Shown here: positions 1-11,159 of the stretch, piece after piece | How positions within the stretch are numbered: position 1 is the stretch's first letter | Layout: the number at the start of each line of letters is the position of its first letter | From: Luzula sylvatica | Taxonomy: Eukaryota > Streptophyta > Magnoliopsida > Poales > Juncaceae | DNA length: 64,000 nucleotides | Assembly (NCBI GenBank): GCA_946800325.1 | Contig: OX326957.1 | Span: forward strand, 48,406,307-48,470,306 | Direction of reading: 5' to 3' | Made by a program: the position numbers and the translations under genes | Notes under the pieces: generated by a model | Database searches by the model: none | Seen by the model: the letters and a program-made list of their open reading frames with translations, nothing else | Told to the model about the DNA's origin: nothing

Positions 1-229
1 CAACGAACGGTGAAAGACGCGTGGTATGGGACGCGCGGATTGTCACCAACGTGACAGGAGATAGAAGGCGGCGATCAACCCTTCGTGCGTGATCAATTTC
101 ACGCTGGTATAGATCTATCCTTCTATTCGCATCGTACCCTCGAAGTCATGGCGTGATCTCGGGAATCGGAGAATCGGACCGGGCCTTTATTCCGCTGCGC
201 GGGCCCGGAGTCGAGGATATTCTCCTACA
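1..229 (+). mobile_element. 3' part of a Ty1/copia-type LTR
   Basis: The window opens inside an LTR. Bases 1-86 are nearly identical to 32335-32420, which lies in a solo LTR further on, and the whole stretch runs parallel to the end of the LTR at 32935-33817. The LTR ends in CA at 228-229 and is followed after one base by a primer-binding site, so this is the 5' LTR of an element whose start lies outside the window. Unlike the copy at 32.4 kb, it keeps about 100 bases between CCCTTCG and CTGCGCGGGCCCGG. Confidence 0.8.
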
Positions 230-230
230 G

Positions 231-242
231 TGGTATCAGAGC
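231..242 (+). other. LTR retrotransposon primer-binding site (initiator tRNA-Met)
   Basis: TGGTATCAGAGC is the usual plant copia sequence complementary to the 3' end of initiator methionine tRNA. It lies one base after the LTR end at 229, which fixes the boundary between LTR and internal region. Confidence 0.85.
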
Positions 243-623
243 GATCGCCATCGATTCGAGGGTCGAATCATAGTCGTATATTAGATATACGCACGGGTTA
301 TCAAAGTTCGTACCCGTTTGCATGATGTTACATATTTAGAATGTCAAATTCCATTAAAATCACAAGTGAAATTCGCTAGAGATCGATCAATAGTTGATTG
401 AGAGTATCTAGGAATAATCGTGAAAAGGTTTCATGATTGATCGTTTTGGAAACGAGCGAAAACAGCAGTGCAAAAATCGCATAGTCCGTTATAACTATGA
501 ACAGTAAAAGGGATGAACAAAAGACAAACAAAAAAACATAAAAGACGCAGCTTGGTACCAATCAAAAATATTATAATAAGCACAACAAAATGCTGCTTGG
601 TACCAATCAAAACTGTTATAATA

Positions 624-654
<31 letters not shown>

Positions 655-1379
655 CTATGAACAGTAAAAGGATTGAACAGTATCCGGGTAAACAGTAACG
701 AACAGTAGTGAACAATGCTGGATGAACAGTAAACGATGACGTGGCCTCACCATATTTTTTGTATCCAAAAATTAATGAGAGGGGAGAATTAGAATATAAT
801 TAGAATTAGAATTAGAATTAATGAATCTGAACGTTTTAGATCAATCAACTTTTAAAAAAATTAGTATTATTAGTATTATTGAATATTAAAGTATACGACT
901 AGTATATATATTTAACTCAAAAACAAATAAAAATATTATTTTTAATTACCACGTCATTACGAATGTGACGGTCATGTCGTTGATTACGTGTTAAATTAAC
1001 AAGCACATGAAATTTAACGGTTGAAAATTAAGGGATTAAAAATGTATGAACACATTTAAATAATGTATGAACATTATGCAAAAAAAAAAAAAAAAAAAAA
1101 AATGTATGAACACATTTAAATACCAAAAACGTTGGGCTTTTGTATCTGATGGTCAAATTTAAATTTTTCTCAACTCTAAATGGGTTTATTTGAAAAATAC
1201 AAAAAATTGGGCTTTTTGTAAGAAGTGGTAAAACACAGGTTTTTTCTCAACTCTAAAAGATACGTCGTGCCTTTCCTTTGTTCACAATTCCTCCATGAAT
1301 GAATGAATGAACTTCGATTTGTTTCTTCCATTCAAAAAGAAAAAACTCTATTCATCAATTCATTCAATAATTAAACATA
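243..1379. other. Retroelement leader remnant and low-complexity DNA
   Basis: Bases 243 to about 490 look like the untranslated leader of the copia element, but no gag or pol frame follows. From about 495 to 720 a GAACAGTA motif recurs, and a block of about 45 bases containing CTTGGTACCAATCAAAA occurs twice, followed by a long A run near 627-653. A second A run lies near 1079-1101. The rest is AT-rich without a supported gene. Confidence 0.5.
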
Positions 1380-1994
1380 TTAATCATTATTAACTGTGTA
1401 GCAACACAAATTTCGAAGGGCTGAAGTCATCCTCTGCCTGAAAGACCTCCTGGCCCTTCTTCTAGTGTGCATTTTGCCTCGTGATCCGTGAAGACGAGCC
1501 TCGTGCATCATATCATCGAATACGTGTTGGAGCTGGGATATTTCGATGCCTTGTGGTGAAGCCGTACCGGCTTGTTCCTCCTGATTTGCGGCAGTTCTAT
1601 CGGCTGGTGGTACAGCCTGTTCCTCTTGATTTTTCGTATTGGCAGGAGGATCGGCTAAGTCGGCCTGATCGTCGTGATTCGTGGCATTGGTTCGAAGGAG
1701 TAAGGTTATTTTGTGTGTTTGAGGTGGCTCGAAGGGGTTCGTGCCAGCTGGTCGAATTGGATCGTACAGCTGGATGAGTTGGAGAAGAGAAAGGTTGCAG
1801 AGGAGTAATAGGGGTGTGGTGATCATGCAGATCAAGCGGTAAAGGACTAACATAATGATCATGATGGTGAGGGTGGACGAGAGAAATGATAAGAGGAGGA
1901 CGTTGGATATGAAATCTTGAATCTCCATGGAGGAGATGAGAATGCCTATGAACGCGAGGATAAGAAGGTTGGAGAGTGTTTCGAGAACAGTCAT
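1380..1994 (-). CDS. Hypothetical protein with N-terminal membrane segments
   Basis: This is a single uninterrupted frame of 204 residues; I do not recognise the family. Residues about 5-75 are strongly hydrophobic and look like two or three membrane segments. Residues 80-150 are polar, rich in Ala, Pro, Glu and Asn, with short repeats of the NQEEQA type. The tail is very basic (RRRARRSFRQR near 180). The start is supported by position: a TATA-like CTATAAATA lies about 55 bases upstream of the ATG in a repeat that carries the same promoter-like unit three times. That makes expression plausible, but conservation is unknown. It could also be a chance frame or a young gene. The opposite-strand frame over the same bases is treated as a shadow. 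Confidence 0.45.
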   Translation of the reverse strand: MTVLETLSNLLILAFIGILISSMEIQDFISNVLLLSFLSSTLTIMIIMLVLYRLICMITTPLLLLCNLSLLQLIQLYDPIRPAGTNPFEPPQTHKITLLLRTNATNHDDQADLADPPANTKNQEEQAVPPADRTAANQEEQAGTASPQGIEISQLQHVFDDMMHEARLHGSRGKMHTRRRARRSFRQRMTSALRNLCCYTVNND

Positions 1995-2030
1995 TTTTAA
2001 TGCTGAAGAAGAAGAAGAAAGCGAGGTTGA

Positions 2031-2170
2031 GAGAGAATTGGTTCTCTATTTATAGAGCTAGTGTTAGTCACTAAATTTGGCTACAACTTCAGTGGAGAGA
2101 GAGAGAGAGAGAGAATTGGTTCTCTATTTATAGAGCTAGTGTTAGTGACTAAATTTGGCTACAACTTCAG

Positions 2171-2207
<37 letters not shown>

Positions 2208-2281
2208 GGTTCTCTATTTATAGAGCTAGTGTTAGTGACTAAATTTGGCTACAACTTCAGTGGAGAGAGAGAGAGAGAGAG
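2031..2281 (-). promoter_or_regulatory. Three tandem copies of a TATA plus CT-rich promoter-like unit
   Basis: A unit of about 77 to 90 bases is repeated three times just upstream of the ORF at 1380-1994. Each unit holds, on the minus strand, CTATAAATA (at 2047-2055, 2125-2133 and 2215-2223) followed downstream by a pyrimidine tract, the usual make-up of a plant core promoter. The units differ mainly in the length of the GA/CT tract, plus one base (GTCACT against GTGACT). On the plus strand the repeats give a spurious open frame. Confidence 0.6.
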
Positions 2282-2289
2282 TTTAAAAA

Positions 2290-4275
2290 TATTCTATATT
2301 TAGTTTTATGTTTATTTACTTATATCTTGGTTTGGTTTGTAAACATATTCAATACAAATGAGTTCTTTTTTTAATTAAAAAAATATATAATTTAGTAACA
2401 TTTATTTCTAAAGTTTTGTCAAGACTTTTATTTAAAGAAATATATGAAAATTTAGTATTTTTTTGGAATTAATAAGCAATTTTTTAGAAAACAAATTAAA
2501 TTAAAGTATTGTTAGGCATCTGTTAGTTGTTACACTTCAATTTTACATCTTCGTATTTTAAAACATAAAAATAGTATTTTAAATTACCTGGTTGTAATTT
2601 TTTTAAAAGATATTAGAAATGAGTATTTTTAATGTTCATATATAATTCATTTTTTCATGAAGGAAAAAACGTACAGAGTTGCAAGACACAACAATATGTC
2701 ATTTTGCACAGAAAAGATTCATAATTTATTTTACACTTGTATTAGTTCATAAATAGCAAATTATGGATTTATTCAAGGTTGACGTGTCATTTTCCATAAA
2801 GCCCAAAACAAAACATTGTAGATAATTCATATACTAGAATTTTTTGTCCATCCAAACAATGCATTAATTTAAATTTACATGCAAAGTCTATCAAAATTAT
2901 ATAAAAAAAGTTTTAACTCTTGAACTAAAATAGAGACAAAAGTAATAAAAATATATACATGTTATATCTTGGTGGCAGTTTTATGGCGATAATGGTACAT
3001 TTTCATAAATACTTGTTTGATTTATTGATTTATTGATTTCAAAGATTTCTTCTTTATTTTTTGTAAGTTAAGTTTTTATTTAAGTATATATGTTTTTTTG
3101 CTTTTGTAATTTGAAATAATTTATTGATTTATTAATTTATTTTTAGTTAAGATTTTGAATAATTTGAAATTACGTCGGGTTGCGAGTTTGAGAATTAAAA
3201 CCCACAGGCCACACCCAATTCACGCATTATGTTATGACCACAAATATCATACAAAATAATAATAAATTATATGAATTATCTCGACTATCAATTTAAGTAA
3301 AAAATATAAAATTACAAATTACAAAAAAAAAATAAGATCAGCATAAAACAACTGTTTCCTGTTGTACATCAAAATTATTGGTCACAAATATGTCAGCCAG
3401 ACTTTTCATTTATACCTCACATTATCAATACATAACCACAAATTTCCATTTAAAAATTAACACCATTAAATCATATTAACAATAACAATTTTATGTTATA
3501 CTTCACATTATATATACTAGGATAATACTCGCGCATACTAGGTTGAAGGGTTCTATAGGTTGGTTCGAGTTGGAAATTTTAAAACCCATTATAGTTGAAT
3601 TAGGTTAAAATTTATATCAAATCCTTCCTAATCGACCAATGTAAATAAGCATACGACAAATAAACACTAATTAGAAAACTAATTCTCGAATACAATTTTC
3701 TAAATAAAACGTTATGACTCGTATAAATTAGATCAATATATCGTACAATATGCAAATAATGCTACGACAATGATATTCACATCCATATAAATAAGGGATA
3801 GCACAATTTTATATATACCAAATTGAATAAATTTATCGAATTGACAGATTCCTACGAGTCTACGACATAACAAACATTCAAACAAGGATGTAATGTGCGT
3901 GCTACAATCAGTGTACAATCAGCGCCCCGTAGATTTTGGAAAAGGAAAAAAAATATACTTGTCCCCCCACGCGCACAGAAATCAAATGCCACTACTTAAT
4001 ATTTCTGACAACACATGCATGCAAATTGTTACATTGTAAAAGCTCATACACCTCTCGATCCAAAAGAAAAATGAAAAGAAAAATAGAAATATTTCTTCTT
4101 TCACTCGAACCGAAGAAAAGGAAAAAGATACAACAACAATGGAATTATCTTCCTCTCATAATCAGATCATCATCAATCAACCCCTCAACCCTATTTCCTA
4201 GTAACAAAAATAAGATATACACGCAGAACACTTAAAACCCACAACGAAAACAATCTAACCTGCGAATGAGAACAA
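2290..4275. other. AT-rich intergenic DNA
   Basis: I see no supported gene here. Near 3660-3705 there is a stretch similar to 47475-47520 (ACTAGAAAACTAAT-type sequence followed by ACAATTTTCTAAATAAAA), so part of this is a dispersed repeat. A possible degenerate Helitron end lies near 3517-3534. The last few hundred bases before 4275 should include the 3' UTR of the Rab gene. Confidence 0.5.
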
Positions 4276-5212
4276 TCACGAAGTCGAACAACACATCTTA
4301 CTCTTGCTAGGAATCACCTGCCCCGGACCCGGCACGAGAATCTTCTTCCCTGACAAAGCAGGAGTCTCAACAGCGTTCCCATTCACCTGTCCTTCGCTCA
4401 CCAAACTCCTCTTACTCACAATACTAAAAATCTCCGTCAAAACCGTCTGAAATGCAGCTTCGATATTAGAAGCCTGAAGCGCAGAAGTTTCTAGAAAGAA
4501 GAGACCTTCTTTCTGCGCGAATTCCTTGGCGTCGTCAGTACTGACAGCTCGTTGTTCCTCTAAATCGGTCTTGTTACCGACAAGCATAATGATAATGTTA
4601 CGATCTGCGTGGGATCGTAGCTCGTCGAGCCACCGTTGGATGTGTTCGAATGTCTGCTGTTTCGTGACATCGTATACTAGTAAAGCCCCCACCGCCCCGC
4701 GGTAGTACGCGCTTGTCACTGCACGGTATCTGAATTTATGGTGAAAATCATGAGATTGGATTATCAATCATGTTTTTACTGGACTGAATTTGGTATTCAA
4801 TTCAAACTAGATCTGATCAAAATAAGCAGACATTTGAATATATGAAGTGAAAATCTAATTCAGTATAAAAATCATGAAGAGTCACTTACAAAACTTATTG
4901 GGCTTGCCAATTAACAAAAGGAGTAATTACAGTACTAATTAATTATACCATAGAAATAGAAATGGGATAAGGAGAGGAGTGAAGGAGAGCATACCTCTCT
5001 TGGCCAGCAGTATCCCAGATCTGGGCCTTGACGCTCTTATGGTGAATGACGAGCGTTCTGGTCTGGAACTCGACTCCGATAGTAGCTTTAGAGTCAAGGC
5101 AGAACTCATTCCGGGCAAACCGGTTGAGGATCTGAGACTTGCCGACTGCCGAGTCACCGACTAGCACCACCTTGAACACGTAGTCTATTTTATCTCCTGT
5201 CGTCGGCGCCAT
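4276..5212 (-). CDS. RABA4-like (Rab11D-type) small GTPase
   Basis: This is a Rab11-class GTPase, known in plants for trafficking from the trans-Golgi network and recycling endosomes to the cell surface and for polarised growth. There are two exons: 5212-4995 and 4729-4276, joined inside Arg of the [14 protein letters not shown] motif, giving 223 residues. Visible are the P-loop GDSAVGKS (19-26), switch II WDTAGQE, the NKTD and ETSAL guanine-binding motifs, and a C-terminal double cysteine in KMCCSTS for geranylgeranylation. The start [17 protein letters not shown] and the tail [14 protein letters not shown] match my memory of tobacco Rab11D, a RABA4-group protein. In-frame codons continue upstream of the chosen ATG but look like translated 5' UTR. 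The gene is head to head with the metacaspase, with 617 bases between the two starts. Confidence 0.93.
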
Positions 5213-5829
5213 GTTGTACCTCTCTCTCCTGAGCAGCTGGATCAAGTTGGTAGTGAGGAAGGTACGAAAGCGTGATTGAGTATAAGAAGAAGAAGAAGAA
5301 CTGAAGAAGAAGACAAGAGAGCGGAGAGCCTCGAAAAAGTAAAAAGGAAAAGCGAATGAATGCGCCACCGCGGTTTCGGAACCAGTGTAGTGTATTTGGG
5401 TAGGCGGGCGAATCCAAGGACGAATGCCTTGCAAAGTTGCAATAATACCCCCATTAAACAGTAATCAAGGCCCACGAGAAGAATGAAGAAGAAAGAATTT
5501 GCATGGCCTGCGAGTTAGGCCTGATTGGACCTTTGGGCCTAACATAAGAGTCCTCTGATTTTACCATGAGTTTGGTATGAGTATTGAAACTATTGAAAGT
5601 TAATACTGTCAAATTCAGAATTCAGAATCTCTCTTACAGGCAGCAACTCAGATTGTTCTTGAGACAAGGTTTGAAAAGAATCTAATTCCTCACCCACTAG
5701 TATTTTAAGGAATAAAGGGCTATTGTGAAAGATCATCTCACTCCTTTGGAACATTATAAAGAACCATACTTGAAAACAAAGCTACCAGTAAATCCTCCTT
5801 TTGGAAGAGAAAAAAGCCGAATAAACAAA
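5213..5829. promoter_or_regulatory. Shared intergenic promoter region of RABA4-like and metacaspase genes
   Basis: The two starts face away from each other across 617 bases, so this stretch must hold both 5' UTRs and both promoters. A GAAGAAGAAG tract near 5286-5312, read on the Rab strand as a CT-rich leader, lies in the Rab 5' UTR. I could not pick a convincing TATA box for either gene. Confidence 0.5.
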
Positions 5830-7712
5830 ATGGGTAGCGGAGATCGACCTCGGAAGGTTAAGTGTAGTCGGTGTGGCGTGACAATACTGGTACCAGCTTT
5901 TACGCGCAATGTCCCGTGTCCTCTCTGTCATCGCGTAAACTATGTTGGGAGAGACCCTGTTCGTCATGCCATAGGTTTTGTCAAGTCGATAGTTTCTAAC
6001 TTTTCCAATACCGGAAATCCTTACTACCAATCATATGGTCACGGGAATACTGGAACACAGTCGGCCTCGGTTATTTACAGTCCCCCAAGTTATCCCAGGA
6101 TTTTTGGAAAGAAAAGAGCTCTTTTGATCGGCATAAGTTATAAATCGATGCGATATAAACTCGAGGGGACCATAAACGATGTGAAATGCATGGCTTACCT
6201 TCTTTCAGAAAAATATGGATTTCCATCGGACTGCATGCTTATTCTTACCGGTGAGAAAATTAGAAATATAATTTAGCTCATGGGGTCGAGGTTTTGAACA
6301 TGATGATGGTGTCTGTTTTTAGAATTCTTTCCTTTAATTGGTGATATAATCTTATTTAGAATCATGTTTATATTATATGCATCTGCATTATAATCCCTTA
6401 CAAAGAGCTAAGATGAACACATGCAGAGGAAGAACAGGACCCATTCAAGATACCGACCAAAGGAAACATGCAAGCAGCGATGCGGTGGCTGGTCTCGGGA
6501 TGCTCCTATGGGGATTCGCTGGTGTTCCACTTCTCAGGACACGGGACACAAAAGTTGGACATAAATAATGATGAGGTGGATGGGTACGATGAGGCGCTGT
6601 GCCCTCTTGACTTTGAATCCAAAGGCTTGATCCTTGATGATGAAATCAATGCTACCATTGTCCGCCCACTCCCCTTTGGCGTCAAACTTCACGCACTTGT
6701 CGATACATGCCATAGTGGAACTATTCTTGACCTCCCTTATCTCTGCCGTATATCCAGGTATCCTTATAAACATAACAAAACAATAAAAAATTACATATTT
6801 TATTTTATTTTTTTGAATGAATTAATTATCTCGTTGTATATATTTTCTTTGTGATTTAAGGACTGGGTACTGGCAATGGGAGAATCACTTGGCACCTTCA
6901 GGTGAGCCGAAGGGCACAAATGGCGGCCTTGCTATCTTAATCAGTGGTTGTGACGACAATCAAACCTCGGCTGATACTTCGGTGTGTACTCTTTCATGCA
7001 TCATCAACTTAATTTATTTTATCAATGGCATAAACTATCTTAATATCTGGTTCGAAAATTATTTCAGGCTTTTGCAGGTACTACTTCAACAGGAGCGATG
7101 ACATACAGTTTCATTCAGGCGGTGTTATCAGAACCAGGAACCACATATGGGAGTTTGCTCACTGCCATGAGATCAGCAATTCGTGGAAGTGGAGCAGGGT
7201 GTAATTTCAGCGGCCCTCTAGCTTCACTCATTCGTAGAGTCGCATCATTTCGCTCCACGCAGGTAAATTAATTAGACCTACAATTCTGTTCAATTGATGT
7301 TTTTTTTTATGTAATACCGTTAGAAAACAAGAATTAATTCAGCTATACAAATGGATCTTGAGATCGACATAGTCACGAGGGATATATAATTTTGTGATCC
7401 ATTGAAATGAATTAAAAGCATGGGTCCTGCTATCATCTATGGGAAAATTTGCACAAAAAAATCTGCATTATGCATAAATTTTAAAAAAGAAGAACGCATT
7501 ACAATTTCAACTTTTTGCAAATTCCTCTTTGTTTTTTTGTTTGTAGTTCTTTTAGAACGGCTCTTCTAAGAAACCTCTTTTCATAGAAAATTAAATTGTA
7601 ATGAATTAAGTTTAGCCTCTCTGATTATTTATTTAAATTTCTCTCATTACAGGAGCCTCAGCTGTCTTCGTCAGAACAGTTTGATATTTATCGCAAGCCT
7701 TTTCTATTGTAG
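5830..7712 (+). CDS. Type I metacaspase with LSD1-type zinc finger
   Basis: Metacaspases are caspase-fold cysteine proteases that cut after Arg or Lys; plant type I members modulate cell death and protein quality control. Five exons (5830-6250, 6427-6757, 6861-6981, 7068-7262, 7653-7712) join in phase to give 375 residues. The N terminus has the LSD1-like finger with Cys12, Cys15, Cys30 and Cys33. A Ser/Tyr/Gly-rich linker leads to the p20 domain starting near residue 95 (KKRALLIGI). The catalytic pair is intact: His178 in HFSGHG and Cys234 in DTCHSG. The p10-like half contains SGCDDNQTSADTS, and the C terminus is YRKPFLL, typical of the family. The ATG at 5830 is the one that starts the conserved finger; codons upstream are UTR. 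The last intron contains a segment repeated at about 15.88-15.96 kb. Confidence 0.93.
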
Positions 7713-7859
7713 TTTTAAAACTACTACTATTTTAGCATATGGCAATGGAATTTGTATGAATTATTACATATTTTTGTGCTCCACTTAATATTATGTTTTC
7801 GCAATGTACTTTCCTATTTACTTCTCGAGTAGAAATTCATGTCGAATCAGCAATATAAT

Positions 7860-7894
<35 letters not shown>

Positions 7895-8780
7895 ATTACT
7901 CTCTCTTACGGTCTTACCCCTTCCCTCCACCTCCCGTACCCTCAACCCTCTCCTCCAGTTGTTTTCCCTCAAGCCCGCCCTCAATCTCGCCTGTGTATCT
8001 CTCTCGCGAGAATCCCGTTCGTTTCTCTCTCTCTCTCTCTCTCTCTCGATCTCGATCTGGCCTAGGTCAACTATTCAACGCCTCGTCCGTATCACTCTTC
8101 GTGCCCTATCTCAGTGCGATTCCCCCGATACTGATGTTCGTCGTCCAAAGCTTGAAGTTCATCGACCAAAGCAAATCATAACGATGCTCCTGACTCCGAC
8201 TCTGGTCAGTGCTCGCTGTTCTTTACTTCGATCGACACAAAGACGAGAAAAAAAATGGTAGACTTGAGGTTATTGAACCTGTTTTAGGGTATTGATTTGA
8301 ATTTTGAACTAATTTGTATAAAATCTACTATTTGTTTCTGAAATTGCTGTAGAACTTCTTAATTTTGAAAGTTTGTAGTTGATCTGTAAGGAATACTTCG
8401 ATCAGTACCTTTCTTGTTGGCGACGCCACGATGCTGCTCCACGGCGCAAGACTGCACTCTCCAATTGACGACACCGTGATGCTGCTCACTGCCAGTTTGC
8501 CGACAAGGTTAAAAGGGAGGTTATACTCCTTTTAAGGTTAAAAATCAGTTATTATGCTATTGGTTGTTTGTATGCAGGATTTGAGAACTTTTCGAATATT
8601 TTTATTTATTAGACTTGCTCATCACATGTTTGATGAAATATCACTAACAAACATTTATCTTGTATTATTTTGTAGTTATCAATCGGACTAGGTACTGGCA
8701 GTTTGGATCGAGTGACTGGAATATATACAATTGGCACTAACAATTGTGGAAAACGATGAATATATACAATTGTGGAAAAT
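7713..8780. other. Intergenic DNA with CT-rich tract
   Basis: After the metacaspase stop come its 3' UTR and an A run (7861-7892). Bases 7893-8060 are strongly pyrimidine-rich with a (CT)n tract near 8027-8047 and resemble a plant 5' leader. No long conserved frame follows: short frames at 7804-8261 are made of low-complexity sequence. Around 8400-8500 there are two near-repeats around CACGATGCTGCTC/CACCGTGATGCTGCTC. No gene is supported. Confidence 0.4.
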
Positions 8781-10650
8781 GTTTTCGTGCCACTTTAGGT
8801 TTTCGCTGCCAAAAATAAGTTTCGGTGTAATTTTTCGTATAGGCTGCAAATAATGAAGTTTTTGTGCCTTTTCATCTTTCGCTGCAAAAAATGAAGTTTA
8901 AATGTCGTTTTTTGTTCCCGCTGCCAAAAATGAAGATTTAGTGCCGTTTACTTTTTGTGGCTGCGAATGGTGATGTTTTACTGCCTTTCAGTTTTTGGCA
9001 CTAATAATGAAGATTTAGTGCCGTTTACTTTTTGTGGCTGCGAATGGTGATGTTTTACTGCCTTTCAGTTTTTGGCCTAATAATGAAGATTTAGTGCCGT
9101 TTACTTTTTGCGACTGCTAATGGTGATGTTTTACTGCCTTTCATTTTTTGGCACTAATAATGAAGATTTAGTGCCCTTTTATGTTTTCCGCTGCCAATAA
9201 TTTTTAGTGCCATATTATCTTTTCGCTGCCGAAATATTTTAGTGCCGTTTACAGATGATCGCTGCCGAAAATGAAGTTTTAGTGCCTTTTCTTTTTAGCT
9301 GCCCAAAAAGTTTCAGTGCCTTTTCCTCTTTTCGCTACCAAAAAATAAGTTTTAGTGCGGTTTACAACTGTTCGCTGCCAATGGCAAAGTAGTCCTTTCC
9401 TTTTTTGCTGCCAAAAAAATAAGTATTTGTGCCTTTTAATTTTCGCTGCCAAAATATAAGTTTTCGTGCGATTTAATTCTGGTCGCTGCCAACGGTGTAG
9501 TTTTAGTGCCATTTACCAATGGTGGTTGCCAAAGATAAGTTTTAGTGCCGTTTTGTATTTGCGCTGCCAGAAAATAAGTTTTAGTGCTTTTTAGTTTTCG
9601 CTGCCAAAAGATGAACAATTAGCGCGGTTTACATCTGGTCCCTGCCAATTGTGAAGTATTAGAGCCATTTACATATGGTCGCTGCCAAAAAAAGTTTTAG
9701 TGCCCTTTTATCTTTTCACTGCCAGAAAATTAGTTTTAGCGCGGTTTACTTCTGGTCGCTCCAAATGGTGAAGTTTAGAGTCGTTTTCTTTGCTGCCAAA
9801 AAGGAAGTTTTTGTGCCGTTTTTTGTTTTCGCTGCCCAAAGATGAAGATTACTGCCATTTACAAACGGTTGCTGCCAAAGATAAGTTTTAGTGCCTTTTA
9901 AAAACAATTGCTGCCAAATATAAGTTTTAGTGCCTTTTACAAAATGTTGCTGCCAAAGATAAGTTTTAGTGCCGTTCGCCCTTTTAGCTGCCAAAAATTA
10001 AGTTTTAGTGCCTTTTACTACTGTTCCCTGCCAATGGTGAATTTTAGAGCCGTTTCATTTTCTGCTGCCAAAAATTAGTTTTTGTGCCTATTTTTGTTTT
10101 CGCTGCCATAATATGAAGACTTAGTGCGATGGTGAAGTTTTAGAGCCATTTCATTTTCTGCTGCCAAAAATTAGTTTTTGTTTTCGCTGCCATAAGATGA
10201 AGGCTTAGGCGATAGTGAAGTTTTAGTGCCATTTACGAATTGTTGCTGCCAAAGATAAGTTTTAGTGCCTCTTTCTCTTTTAGTTGCCAGAAACAAAGTT
10301 TTAGTGCCGTTATTGATTTTCGCTGCCAAAATATGAAGGTTTAGTGCTGTTTACTTCTGTTCGCTGCCAAAGATAAGATTTAGTGCCCTTTACTCTTTTC
10401 GCTGCCAGAATAAAAGTTTTGGTGCCCTTTTCTGCTGGTTGCTGTCAATGGAAAGTTTTAGAGCCTTTTTCTACTTTTTGCTGCCAAAAAGTGAGTCTTC
10501 GTGACATTTACAAATTGTCGCTGCCATTATATAGTTTGTGCTCTTTTCTCTTTTCGCTGCCAAAAAATAAGATTAGTGCCGTTTTAGCTTTTTCGCTGCC
10601 AAAAGAGTAAGCTTTAGTGCCTTTTACATTTATTCGCTGCCAAAGATACA
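8781..10650. repeat. Degenerate tandem array, probably CACTA-type subterminal repeats
   Basis: About 1.9 kb is built from dozens of diverged units of about 55-65 bases. On the minus strand the recurring elements are GGCACTAAAACTT and TTTTTGGCAGCGA. An inner block near 8940-9150 repeats a unit of about 76-78 bases three times almost exactly. Dense subterminal repeats of this type are typical of plant CACTA (En/Spm) transposons, but I could not find the expected CACTA/TAGTG termini, so the class is an inference. Several short translated frames here (motifs such as GTKTYLWQQ) are by-products of the repeat and not genes. Confidence 0.65.
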
Positions 10651-10906
10651 TTTTTTGACTTGTAAAACCAAGTATACAAACAATAATAAAAACAAGTACA
10701 CAAACAAATCGTTCAACAGACACAAACAAATTCTACAATGCACACACAAACAAATTCGATGATAGAAATACACGAATGATTATATTTACATATTTTATTA
10801 TAAAACATAATATAAAAAATTGTGTCCACGCCTTGCTTCACTATCTCGCTTTCTCTGTGTCACATAGATTAACATGAGAATATGAGAATGAAAGAATTGT
10901 ATTTAC

Positions 10907-11148
10907 CCTGGCTTCGGATTGCTTGCTCTCTAGTTCTTGGATATTTCCTTCGGCAATCGATCTATTTTGCTCATATTCTTTCAGTTTATATTCCATCTCT
11001 TTGACCTTAAAATAAATAAATAAATAAATTAAAAATAATGAAGATATTGAAATTATGCATATGTACCCAAAATAATCATAAACATTTCAAACTTTCTGGA
11101 GAAGAGAGTTGTCAGAGTCAGAATGGCTTTGGCGTTCTCCAATTACAC
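10907..11148 (-). pseudogene. Two-exon fragment of a coiled-coil protein gene
   Basis: Two short exon-like pieces on the minus strand join in phase: 11148-11093 (acceptor GCAATAG, reading from the third base VIGERQSHSDSDNSLLQK) and 11005-10907 (acceptor TTAAG, donor GTAAAT; exactly 33 codons starting VKEMEYKLKEYEQ). The second is a clear coiled coil. The join LLQK/VKEMEYKLKE resembles the stalk of plant kinesin-14 proteins, but that is from memory. I see no further exons on either side. The fragment lies directly beside the CACTA-like array, so it may be a captured or stranded gene piece. It is too short to appear as a long open frame. Confidence 0.4.
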
Positions 11149-11159
11149 CTATTGCAAAA

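Noticed and set aside
41..100. Possible CRISPR-like or rRNA-like sequence at the GC-richer window start
   Set aside because: There is no regular repeat-spacer pattern; the copy at 32.3 kb and the primer-binding site show it is an LTR.
2061..2303. 80-codon plus-strand frame with three near-identical repeats
   Set aside because: It is the translation of the tandem promoter-like repeat with its GA tracts; the regular pattern comes from DNA repetition.
9279..10729. Several 60-82 codon frames with GTKTYLWQQ-like repeats
   Set aside because: They arise from the degenerate tandem array and occur in several frames; there is no protein family resemblance.
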